Program-made: the position numbers and the translations under genes
In this document: positions 54,432 through 62,235 of the stretch, in pieces
How positions within the stretch are numbered: the first letter of the stretch is position 1
Layout: every line of letters begins with the position of its first letter
Notes under the pieces: generated by a model
The model's database searches: none
What the model was told of the DNA's origin: nothing
The model's input: the letters and a program-made list of their open reading frames with translations, nothing else
Source of the DNA: Flavobacterium limnosediminis JC2902
GTDB lineage: Bacteria > Bacteroidota > Bacteroidia > Flavobacteriales > Flavobacteriaceae
Reading direction: 5' to 3'
Assembly: GCF_000498535.1 (NCBI RefSeq)
Contig: NZ_AVGG01000003.1
Location: forward strand, 124,001 to 188,000
Length of the DNA stretch: 64,000 nt

Positions 54432-55238
54432 TTATAAAACCTGCGTTTTGTAGAAATTAGTATATACTTCCGCAAATTTTTCTTTCGGCACGAAAGGTAA
54501 AAAAGGTTTGTCTGAATTTTCTATAAATTTTGTTAAACTTGGCGACACTTCTTCAGAAGCAATAATGACCGCATCCGAATGCATAATGGACGCTTTCATG
54601 ATGTTTTCAAAATTCGGCACTGCCAAATCACTTACCTGGTCTTCCGGCACATTGTCGAAAGTCACTTTTTTAAGCATTTCCATATCCAACGTTCCGTCAA
54701 AAGACTGGCTGTAAACAGAAGTTACGATTTTAGTATCAGCAAAAAGCGCCTCGTTTTTGTAGAAATGCTTCATGTACACTGGCAACATGGCCGCCATCCA
54801 ACCATGAACATGGATAATATCCGGCACCCAGTTTAATTTCTTAACGGTTTCCACCACTCCTTTTGCGAAGAAAATGGCGCGCTCGTCATTATCGGGATAC
54901 ATTACGCCTTCTTCGTCCGTAAACGTGGCTTTGCGTTTGAAATATTCGTCGTTGTCAATAAAATAAACCTGAATGCGTTCTTTCGGAATCGAAGCAACTT
55001 TAATAATCAGAGGCATGTCCATATCATTCACCACCAAATTCATTCCCGACAACCGAATCACCTCATGCAATTGATGTCTGCGCTCATTAATATTTCCGTA
55101 TCTCGGCATGAAAATGCGTATTTGCCCTCCCTGATCGTTAATCATTTTCGGCACGTCATACGACATTAAAGAAACCTCATTTTCAGCCAAGTAAGGCACT
55201 ACTTCAGATGATACATACAATATCCTCTTATCCTCCAT
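54432..55238 (-). CDS. Glycogen/starch synthase-like protein, catalytic N-domain only
   Basis: 268 residues from ATG 55238 (MEDKRILYVSSEVVPYLAE). It resembles the GT5 N-terminal domain: SYDVPKMINDQGGQIRIFMPRYG, PDIIHVHGWMAAMLPVYM, FDGTLDMEML. Full glycogen synthases have about 480 residues, and the usual N-terminal KTGGL glycine loop is replaced by AENEVSLMS, so it may not be a catalytic glycogen synthase. A short form in this position is common in flavobacteria. A TAATTTTG element lies about 39 bases upstream. Confidence 0.8.
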   Translation of the reverse strand: MEDKRILYVSSEVVPYLAENEVSLMSYDVPKMINDQGGQIRIFMPRYGNINERRHQLHEVIRLSGMNLVVNDMDMPLIIKVASIPKERIQVYFIDNDEYFKRKATFTDEEGVMYPDNDERAIFFAKGVVETVKKLNWVPDIIHVHGWMAAMLPVYMKHFYKNEALFADTKIVTSVYSQSFDGTLDMEMLKKVTFDNVPEDQVSDLAVPNFENIMKASIMHSDAVIIASEEVSPSLTKFIENSDKPFLPFVPKEKFAEVYTNFYKTQVL

Positions 55239-55276
55239 CTGTATTTTATTTTTAAAAATTGGGTACAAAAAACATG

Positions 55277-55284
55277 CAAAATTA
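55277..55284 (-). promoter_or_regulatory. -7 promoter element for the starch synthase-like operon
   Basis: CAAAATTA on plus reads TAATTTTG leftward. It shares a 108-base divergent gap with the panC promoter. Confidence 0.45.
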
Positions 55285-55315
55285 CAAAAATTTATGCAGT
55301 TATTTGACAAAATAG

Positions 55316-55323
55316 TAAGTTTG
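55316..55323 (+). promoter_or_regulatory. -7 promoter element for panC
   Basis: TAAGTTTG, exact TAnnTTTG, 23 bases before ATG 55347. Confidence 0.5.
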
Positions 55324-55346
55324 CAGTCAATTTAAACACGAAGAAA

Positions 55347-56195
55347 ATGTTAATCTTCAATAAAAAAGCAGATTTAACGGCACATTTAACAGCAGTTCGC
55401 TCTCAAAAAACCAAAATCGGCTTTGTTCCCACCATGGGTGCTTTACATCAGGGTCACCTGTCACTGATAAAAGAATCCACGAAGCACAATGCAATTACGG
55501 TTGTGAGTATTTTTGTGAATCCGACACAGTTTAACAATGCGGAAGATCTGACCAATTATCCGCGTACGCTGGAACGCGATGTAGAGAAAATCAGCACCCT
55601 TTCGGATGAAATCGTTATCTACGCTCCCGCCGTGGAGGACATTTACGAAGGCGACACCAAATCGACTGCCTTTGATTACGACGGATTGGAATTTCAGATG
55701 GAAGGCGCGCACCGACCGGGACATTTTGATGGCGTAGGCACCATCGTAAAAAAACTGTTTGAAATAGTTACCCCCACCAATGCCTATTTTGGGGAAAAAG
55801 ATTTTCAGCAATTGCAGATTATAAAAAAGATGACCGAAAAACATAAGCTTCCGGTAACCATTCACGGCTGCCCGATACATCGTGAACCCAACGGCCTGGC
55901 TATGAGTTCCCGTAACGAAAGGCTTTCCGAAGAAGCGCGAAACGAAGCGGCCCTCATCTACAAAACCTTAAAAGCAGCCAAAATAAAATTCGGAAAACAA
56001 ACCGCAAAAGAAGTCATCGCTTTTGTAACCAAGGAATTCGAAAAATCCCCGAACTTCCAGCTGGAGTATTTTGAGATTGCCGATGAAGCCACTTTATTAC
56101 CCTGCAAAAGGAAAAGCAAAACCGGAAAATACCGAGGCTTTATCGCTGTTTTCATAAACAACATCAGATTAATAGATAATATTTCACTAAATTGA
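55347..56195 (+). CDS. panC: Pantothenate synthetase
   Basis: 282 residues. GFVPTMGALHQGHLSLI and SIFVNPTQFN (nucleotide-binding), YFGEKDFQQL and the MSSRNERLS loop are all present. It joins pantoate and beta-alanine with ATP. panD, which makes the beta-alanine, follows after 14 bases, so one operon runs both steps. Confidence 0.97.
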   Translation: MLIFNKKADLTAHLTAVRSQKTKIGFVPTMGALHQGHLSLIKESTKHNAITVVSIFVNPTQFNNAEDLTNYPRTLERDVEKISTLSDEIVIYAPAVEDIYEGDTKSTAFDYDGLEFQMEGAHRPGHFDGVGTIVKKLFEIVTPTNAYFGEKDFQQLQIIKKMTEKHKLPVTIHGCPIHREPNGLAMSSRNERLSEEARNEAALIYKTLKAAKIKFGKQTAKEVIAFVTKEFEKSPNFQLEYFEIADEATLLPCKRKSKTGKYRGFIAVFINNIRLIDNISLN

Positions 56196-56197
56196 TA

Positions 56198-56205
56198 TAA
56201 CTTTG
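56198..56205 (+). promoter_or_regulatory. TAACTTTG just before panD ATG
   Basis: Exact TAnnTTTG only 4 bases before ATG 56210. If used, it would give a leaderless mRNA; it may be chance. Confidence 0.25.
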
Positions 56206-56209
56206 CACT

Positions 56210-56560
56210 ATGCAAATTCACGTTGTTAAATCCAAGATTCACCGCGTAAAGGTGACTGGAGCCGATTTAAACTACATCGGCAGTATTACTATTGACGAAG
56301 CTTTAATGGAAGCTTCCAACATTTATGAAGGCGAAAAAGTATCCATTGTAAACCTGAATAATGGGGAACGCTTGGAGACTTACGCAATTACCGGACCAAG
56401 AAATACCGGTGAGATAACCCTGAACGGACCGGCCGCACGAAAAGTCCACAAAGGTGATATTATCATCATTATTGCCTATGGAATCTTAACCTGCGAAGAA
56501 GCCAAAGATTTTAAACCGGCTTTGGTGTTCCCTAACGAACATGATAATTCACTGACATAA
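56210..56560 (+). CDS. panD: Aspartate 1-decarboxylase
   Basis: 116 residues. The self-cleavage site Gly24-Ser25 (NYIGSITID) that yields the pyruvoyl cofactor is intact, with ENIYEGEKV-like and [21 protein letters not shown] segments. It converts aspartate to beta-alanine for the PanC reaction encoded just upstream. Confidence 0.96.
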   Translation: MQIHVVKSKIHRVKVTGADLNYIGSITIDEALMEASNIYEGEKVSIVNLNNGERLETYAITGPRNTGEITLNGPAARKVHKGDIIIIIAYGILTCEEAKDFKPALVFPNEHDNSLT

Positions 56561-56562
56561 AC

Positions 56563-57525
56563 TTGAACGAGAAAATCAAAAAATCGATCAGTATCGGACT
56601 CCCGCTTTTGTTGGGAGTTTTTTTGGTTTTTTACACTTACAACAAGTTTACCGACCAGCAGTTGGAAGAAATGAAAGGCTATTTTAAAAATGCCAACTAT
56701 AGCTTCATCGCTATTTCATCTTTCTTTTCCATCGTAAGTCTGGCTGCCCGAGGCTATCGTTGGCGCTACAGCCTGGAGCACATGGGCTATCTTTCCAGTT
56801 TCCCGAATAATTTTTCCGCAGTCTGCATCGGATACCTAATGAACTATACGGTTCCCCGTTCAGGCGAAGTATCTCGTGCTCTGGTACTGAAAAAATACAA
56901 TGACATCCCCTTTGACAAAGCTTTCGGAACCATTATCGCCGAAAGGGTAATCGATTTATTCATACTTATCGGATTCATCCTTACCGCCCTCATTTTACAA
57001 TTTAACCAACTGAAATCATTTCTGGAAACAATTATTCCGGTGGAAAAATTAGTATACGTAGGCTTCATCGGCATATTGGGATTCCTGTTCACTGTCCTGC
57101 TTTTCATTTACTCAAACTGGAAACCAATACTCTTCATCAAGGAAAAAATCGCCGGTTTGGCAGAAGGCCTTTTTAGCGCCTTTAAAATGCCTCATCGCGT
57201 TCCGTTTATGGTTCTTACGGCAGTTATCTGGATTTCCTACGTGCTGACTTTTTATTCCGCCATATTCGCATTACCCGAAACCACTAACATCGGTTTTGGT
57301 GTAATCGTCACTGCTTTCGTGGTAGGAAGCCTTGCCGTAACGTTTACCAATGGTGGTTTTGGCGCTTTCCCGTTGATGATTGCACAGATCCTGGTACTTT
57401 ACAACATTCCGGAAACAGCAGGAACCGCTTTCGGATGGATTTTGTGGACCTCACAAACCGCTTTGGTAGTGCTTTTGGGCGGACTTTCGTTTTTACTTTT
57501 ACCTGTATTCAATCCGAAAAAATAA
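56563..57525 (+). CDS. LPG synthase-type transmembrane (YbhN/AglD-like flippase) protein
   Basis: 320 residues with about eight hydrophobic helices, the RGYRWRYSLEHMG loop, YTVPRSGEVSRALVL and the terminal TNGGFGAFPLMIAQ of the LPG_synthase_TM (PF03706) family. Members move or modify lipid-linked molecules. It begins at TTG 56563, 2 bases after panD; no in-frame ATG fits. It is probably co-transcribed with panCD, but a functional link is not clear. Confidence 0.85.
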   Translation: MNEKIKKSISIGLPLLLGVFLVFYTYNKFTDQQLEEMKGYFKNANYSFIAISSFFSIVSLAARGYRWRYSLEHMGYLSSFPNNFSAVCIGYLMNYTVPRSGEVSRALVLKKYNDIPFDKAFGTIIAERVIDLFILIGFILTALILQFNQLKSFLETIIPVEKLVYVGFIGILGFLFTVLLFIYSNWKPILFIKEKIAGLAEGLFSAFKMPHRVPFMVLTAVIWISYVLTFYSAIFALPETTNIGFGVIVTAFVVGSLAVTFTNGGFGAFPLMIAQILVLYNIPETAGTAFGWILWTSQTALVVLLGGLSFLLLPVFNPKK

Positions 57526-57573
57526 TTTACTATATTGCTGTTCTTTTTTAACAGTTAAATACAGATAAGTTAT

Positions 57574-58863
57574 ATGAAACTAAAATTGCTCCTACTCTTC
57601 ACGTTTTTAACAGGTTCTTTGTTCGCACAACGCTTTGATGAACCGTTTGAATCACAAAAACTGGGTGTAGCACGCGACATCAGCATCATCCTTCCACCTT
57701 CTTACGAATCCGCAAAAGATAAAAAATATCCTGTTTTCGTAGTTTTAGACAGCGAGTTTTTACTTGACCCGGTATTGGGTACCATGAAATACGGTGCCTA
57801 TTGGGATGATCTTCCGGAAGTGATTATCGTGGGTATCGGCCAGAATAAATCGAATGAACGTGAATACGACTCACAGTTTGACGAAGACGGACTCCCGACT
57901 GAACAGGCTGCAAAATTCTTCGAATTCATCGGTATTGAATTGCTGCCGTACATCGAAAAGAAATTCCGAGTAGCACCTTTCCGAATGATTGCCGGTCACG
58001 ATTTAACCGCTGGTTTCCTGAACGCATACCTGTATAAAGACAATCCTGTTTTCAATGCTTATCTATGTTTAAGCCCTGAATTGCCAGCCGAAATGGAAAC
58101 ACGTATTCCGGAACGACTTAAAATTGCCCAAAAACCCATTTTCTTTTATCTGGCTACAGCCGATGGCGATTTGAAACCGATGAGAGACCGCATCAAGATA
58201 TTGGACGAAGGCGCCAAGGCTGTAAAAAATGATTTTGTGAAATACACTTTCGACGATTTTAAAAACACCGGTCATTATGCCTTGGTACCACCAGCCATTA
58301 ACAGTGCCATTACAGCCATTTTTGACGGTTACCAACCCATTTCGATGAATGAATTTCAGGAAAAACTGGGCAAACTGGAAAAAGGACACACACAATATCT
58401 TGTTGACAAATACACCAACATCCAAAAGAAATTAGGCTATATGCCAAAGATTCGTCTTACCGATTTTAAGGCCATCGAAGCAGCTATCATGAAGAACAAA
58501 AATTACGAAGACTTACTGCCTCTTTCGGAATTAGCGAAGAAAAACTACCCTAAAACCATGTTGAGCGAATACCACAAAGCCATGTATTACGACAATATGG
58601 GAGAACCGGCCAAAGCACAAAAAGCATTTATGACGGCCTTCGGTTTATCACCGATTCGTGATCTGACGAAAGACATGATGCTGGAACGTGCCGACGCCAT
58701 TAAAGGGCAACTGAAAAAAGGAAAAGACCGCAAAAATGAAGCAACGGAGGAACAACCAACGGATGCTCCAGCAGAAACACCAACAGAAACACCAACAGAA
58801 ACACCAACGGAAACACCAACGGAAACACCGACTGAAACCCCAACAGAAGAACCCAAACAATAA
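57574..58863 (+). CDS. Secreted alpha/beta-hydrolase-fold pseudo-esterase with TPTE tail
   Basis: 429 residues with a signal peptide (ends GSLFAQ). The esterase-D-like fold is clear (KKYPVFVVLDSEFLLDP, EVIIVGIGQ, FNAYLCLSPELP), but the nucleophile elbow GHSxGG reads GHDLTAG, so the catalytic Ser is Asp; His is kept in NTGHYALVP. It is therefore probably not a standard esterase. A TPR-like pair follows (about 310-365), then a low-complexity (TPTE)6 tail encoded by a 12-bp repeat. It ends 2 bases before radA. Confidence 0.85.
   Translation: MKLKLLLLFTFLTGSLFAQRFDEPFESQKLGVARDISIILPPSYESAKDKKYPVFVVLDSEFLLDPVLGTMKYGAYWDDLPEVIIVGIGQNKSNEREYDSQFDEDGLPTEQAAKFFEFIGIELLPYIEKKFRVAPFRMIAGHDLTAGFLNAYLYKDNPVFNAYLCLSPELPAEMETRIPERLKIAQKPIFFYLATADGDLKPMRDRIKILDEGAKAVKNDFVKYTFDDFKNTGHYALVPPAINSAITAIFDGYQPISMNEFQEKLGKLEKGHTQYLVDKYTNIQKKLGYMPKIRLTDFKAIEAAIMKNKNYEDLLPLSELAKKNYPKTMLSEYHKAMYYDNMGEPAKAQKAFMTAFGLSPIRDLTKDMMLERADAIKGQLKKGKDRKNEATEEQPTDAPAETPTETPTETPTETPTETPTETPTEEPKQ
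58776..58850 (+). repeat. 12-bp minisatellite encoding (TPTE)n
   Basis: About six in-frame copies of a unit like acaccaacagaa in the 3' end of the pseudo-esterase gene. The count may vary between strains. Confidence 0.85.
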
Positions 58864-58865
58864 TA

Positions 58866-60227
58866 ATGTCGAAAATAAAAACCGCTTTTTTCTGCCAGAG
58901 TTGCGGTACGCAGTTTGCCAAATGGCAAGGCCAGTGTACCGCCTGCAAAGAATGGAATACCATTGTAGAAGAAGTCATTCATAAAGAAGAAAAAGTAGCC
59001 TGGAAGACTGAATCTTCATCGGTTAAAAAGGCAGCCAAACCTTTAAAAATAAACGAAATTGATTCTGCGGAAGAAATCCGCATGGACACCACAGACGGCG
59101 AGTTGAACCGGGTTTTGGGCGGCGGATTGGTCCCGGGCTCCTTAACGCTTTTGGGTGGCGAACCGGGTATCGGAAAAAGTACGCTCCTGCTACAAATTTC
59201 ACTGAAACTGCCTTACAAAACGCTTTATGTGTCGGGAGAGGAAAGTCAGAAACAGATAAAAATGCGCGCCGAACGGATTACTCCCAACGGCGACAACTGT
59301 TATATCCTGACCGAAACCAAAACCCAGAACATTTTCCGTCAGATTGAGGAAATCGATCCGGAAATTGTGATTATCGATTCGATCCAAACCTTGTACACCG
59401 ATTATATCGAATCATCGCCGGGGAGTATCTCCCAAATCAGGGAAACCACGGCCGAACTGATCAAATTTGCCAAGGAAACCAACGTTCCCGTTATTCTGAT
59501 CGGACACATTACCAAAGACGGAAACATTGCCGGGCCTAAAATTCTGGAACACATGGTCGATACCGTCTTGCAGTTTGAAGGCGACCGGAATCACGTGTAC
59601 CGTATTTTGCGTTCACTCAAAAACCGATTTGGCTCTACGGCCGAATTGGGTATTTACGAAATGCTGGGTTCCGGATTACGTGAAGTTGCCAATCCGTCTG
59701 AAATTCTGATTTCTCATAAAGACGAAGAACTTTCGGGCACCGCCATCGCCTCTACTCTGGAAGGCATGCGCCCTTTGATGATAGAAATACAGGCTTTGGT
59801 TTCCACGGCTGTGTATGGAACGCCACAACGCAGCACCACGGGTTACAACGCCAAACGACTGAATATGATTTTGGCCGTATTGGAAAAACGCGCCGGATTT
59901 CACTTGGGTTCGAAAGACGTATTCCTGAACGTCACCGGTGGGATTTCCGTAGACGATCCTGCAATTGATTTAGCAGTAATGGCCGCGATACTATCGTCTA
60001 ACGAGGATATTCCGGTAGGAAAGAATTTTTGTTTTGCAGGCGAAGTGGGACTTTCAGGAGAAATCCGTCCCGTGAACCGCGTGGAACAACGCATACAGGA
60101 AGCTGAAAAATTAGGATTTTCGACCATTTTCGTATCCAAATACAACAAAATCGCACTCAAAAACACGCTGATTGAGATTAAATTGGTGGCAAAAATTGAG
60201 GATGTGGTTGCGGAGTTGTTTGGGTAA
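58866..60227 (+). CDS. radA: DNA repair protein RadA (Sms)
   Basis: 453 residues. A four-Cys zinc finger (C10, C13, C24, C27), Walker A GGEPGIGKST, the RadA-specific KNRFG in RSLKNRFGST, and a C-terminal Lon-like domain (LNVTGGISVDDPAIDLAVMAAILSS ... EVGLSGEIRPVNRVEQRI) are present. It drives branch migration of recombination intermediates. It is separated by 2 bases from the upstream pseudo-esterase. Confidence 0.97.
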   Translation: MSKIKTAFFCQSCGTQFAKWQGQCTACKEWNTIVEEVIHKEEKVAWKTESSSVKKAAKPLKINEIDSAEEIRMDTTDGELNRVLGGGLVPGSLTLLGGEPGIGKSTLLLQISLKLPYKTLYVSGEESQKQIKMRAERITPNGDNCYILTETKTQNIFRQIEEIDPEIVIIDSIQTLYTDYIESSPGSISQIRETTAELIKFAKETNVPVILIGHITKDGNIAGPKILEHMVDTVLQFEGDRNHVYRILRSLKNRFGSTAELGIYEMLGSGLREVANPSEILISHKDEELSGTAIASTLEGMRPLMIEIQALVSTAVYGTPQRSTTGYNAKRLNMILAVLEKRAGFHLGSKDVFLNVTGGISVDDPAIDLAVMAAILSSNEDIPVGKNFCFAGEVGLSGEIRPVNRVEQRIQEAEKLGFSTIFVSKYNKIALKNTLIEIKLVAKIEDVVAELFG

Positions 60228-60267
60228 TCCGAAATACTGAAAAACAATTACTTAAATAACACTAAGT

Positions 60268-60732
60268 ATGACTATAAAAACATTATTCCTGATCAGCCTC
60301 ACAGCACTTTTGGTTTCCTGCAACAAAGCGGACATTTACAGTAAATTGGATAAAGATTTTTCCGATAACCGATGGGGCCAGACCGATGCAAAAACCTACA
60401 ACTTCACAATTACCGATGACACGAAATCATACGATCTGATTTTCAGATTCAGTCACGTGTACGACTATCAGTTTGCATCTGTTCCGTTGGATTTCACAAT
60501 TACGGATCCGTCCGGAAAAAAAGAAAATTTTACCGTTGACTTGAAAATAAAGGACAGTTCCGGGAAAGAATTAGGCGATTGTCTTGGGGACATTTGCGAT
60601 TTGCAGTTCAAAATCAAAGAAAAAACAAGACTCATAAAAGGAAATTACAAACTGACCGTTTCCAATACTTTTCCGGGCCCTTATTTACCAAATGTTTTGG
60701 GTGTCGGGTTGGATGTTGCCACAGTTGAGTAA
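60268..60732 (+). CDS. Lipoprotein, GldH-like
   Basis: 154 residues with a lipobox (ALLVSCNKADIY). The core (NRWGQTDAKTYNFTI, YDLIFRFSHVYDYQFASVPL, GNYKLTVSNTF, LPNVLGVGLDV) is reminiscent of gliding-motility lipoprotein GldH, but that gene usually sits in another context, so this may be a paralogue or an unrelated lipoprotein. Followed by a bidirectional terminator shared with serS. Confidence 0.6.
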   Translation: MTIKTLFLISLTALLVSCNKADIYSKLDKDFSDNRWGQTDAKTYNFTITDDTKSYDLIFRFSHVYDYQFASVPLDFTITDPSGKKENFTVDLKIKDSSGKELGDCLGDICDLQFKIKEKTRLIKGNYKLTVSNTFPGPYLPNVLGVGLDVATVE

Positions 60733-60754
60733 AAATAAAACCCACTATAAAAAC

Positions 60755-60780
60755 AAAAGCAGGCCTCTCAGCCTGCTTTT
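60755..60780. terminator. Bidirectional terminator between the GldH-like lipoprotein gene and serS
   Basis: AAAAGCAGGC (60755-60764) pairs with GCCTGCTTTT (60771-60780), symmetric on both strands. Confidence 0.9.
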
Positions 60781-60800
60781 GCATTATAACACAAATCGTA

Positions 60801-62072
60801 TTAATCAATAATATCGAATCCGGTGTACTTACGCAACACTTCGGGAATCACGATTCCTTCCGGTGTCTGGTAATTTTCCAAGATTCCCGCCAATACACGC
60901 GGTAAGGCCAATGAACTTCCGTTTAGGGTATGTGCCAACTGGGTTTTTCCGTCTTTTCCTTTAAAACGCAGTTTCAAGCGATTGGCCTGAAAGGTTTCAA
61001 AGTTCGATACTGATGAAATTTCCAACCAACGGTCCTGCGCTGTGGAGAACACCTCAAAATCGTACGTTAAGGCGGATGCGAAGCCCATATCACCACCACA
61101 AAGACGTAAAATTCGGTACGGCAATTTCAGTTCCTGTAATAATACTTTCACGTGTTCCACCATGCCGTCTAAAGCCTCGTGTGATTTATCCGGATGTTCG
61201 ATGCGAACGATTTCCACTTTATCAAACTGATGCAAACGGTTCAGTCCGCGAACGTGCGCGCCCCAAGAACCCGCTTCTCTTCTGAAACAAGGCGTATATG
61301 CTGTTGCCAGAACCGGCAATTCGTTTTCCTGTAAAATCACATCCCTGAAAATATTTGTCACCGGCACCTCAGCGGTTGGAATCAGGTACAAATCGTCTTT
61401 GGCATCATGATACATTTGTCCTTCTTTGTCAGGCAATTGTCCCGTTCCGTATCCTGAAGCTTCATTTACCAAATGAGGCACCTGATACTCGCGGTAACCG
61501 GCATCGGTATTTTTATCTAAGAAATAAGAAATTAAAGCGCGTTGCAACTTTGCTCCTTTTCCTTTGTATACCGGAAATCCGGGTGCGGTTATTTTCGTAC
61601 CCAATTCGAAATCAACGATATCATATTTTTTAATCAGATCCCAATGCGGTAAAGCACCTTCATGTAAAACCGGGATATCGCCTTCCTGAAAAATATTCAG
61701 GTTGTCGTCCGGTGTTTTCCCTTCCGGAACGATATCCGCAGGTGTATTGGGCAATTTGTATAACTCCTGTGTCAGTTCTTCTGAAACCGTGTTCAATGCC
61801 TCGGTAAGTTCTTTCCCTTTTTCACGCAGTTGTGTCGATTTTTCCTTTAAAATCTCCGCTTTGGCTTTTTCGCCACTTTTCATCATCGAACCAATGTCTT
61901 TGGATAGTTTATTCGATTCTGCCAAAATGTTATCCAATTCCACTTGGGTTGCACGACGTTTTTCGTCCAATGCCACCACTGTCGCCACCATTTCTTTAGC
62001 ATCTAAATTTCTTTTTGCCAAAGCCTGGATTACTTGTTCCTGGTTTTCCCTGATAAAAGCTATCTGTAACAT
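60801..62072 (-). CDS. serS: Seryl-tRNA synthetase
   Basis: 423 residues. An N-terminal coiled-coil arm (about 30-105) binds tRNA-Ser. Class II motifs follow: motif 2 TPCFRREAGSWG, ELSxxSN-type SSVSNFETFQANRLKLRF, and motif 3 HTLNGSSLALPRVLAGILENYQ. It charges tRNA-Ser. A TAAATTTG promoter element lies about 23 bases upstream. Confidence 0.98.
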   Translation of the reverse strand: MLQIAFIRENQEQVIQALAKRNLDAKEMVATVVALDEKRRATQVELDNILAESNKLSKDIGSMMKSGEKAKAEILKEKSTQLREKGKELTEALNTVSEELTQELYKLPNTPADIVPEGKTPDDNLNIFQEGDIPVLHEGALPHWDLIKKYDIVDFELGTKITAPGFPVYKGKGAKLQRALISYFLDKNTDAGYREYQVPHLVNEASGYGTGQLPDKEGQMYHDAKDDLYLIPTAEVPVTNIFRDVILQENELPVLATAYTPCFRREAGSWGAHVRGLNRLHQFDKVEIVRIEHPDKSHEALDGMVEHVKVLLQELKLPYRILRLCGGDMGFASALTYDFEVFSTAQDRWLEISSVSNFETFQANRLKLRFKGKDGKTQLAHTLNGSSLALPRVLAGILENYQTPEGIVIPEVLRKYTGFDIID

Positions 62073-62094
62073 ACGTTTTGATTTTTAAAGAGAG

Positions 62095-62102
62095 CAAATT
62101 TA
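62095..62102 (-). promoter_or_regulatory. -7 promoter element for serS
   Basis: CAAATTTA on plus reads TAAATTTG leftward, exact TAnnTTTG. Confidence 0.5.
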
Positions 62103-62208
62103 AGGAATTGTTTGATTAATTGAACAGCAAACCGCGAAAGTTGAACAGAATGCGTTTCAACCCTCTGTCAATATCCGGAAAACCACACTCAGGAATTAAA
62201 TTATTTCC

Positions 62209-62216
62209 TAAATTTG
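62209..62216 (+). promoter_or_regulatory. -7 promoter element for the M1 aminopeptidase
   Basis: TAAATTTG, exact TAnnTTTG, 19 bases before ATG 62236. Confidence 0.5.
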
Positions 62217-62235
62217 ATAAATTTCCGATTATCCG

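Noticed and set aside
58587-58982. Minus-strand ORFs with Gly/Val/Ser/Trp/Cys repeats opposite the TPTE repeat
   Set aside because: They are the complement of the 12-bp minisatellite and cross the start of radA.
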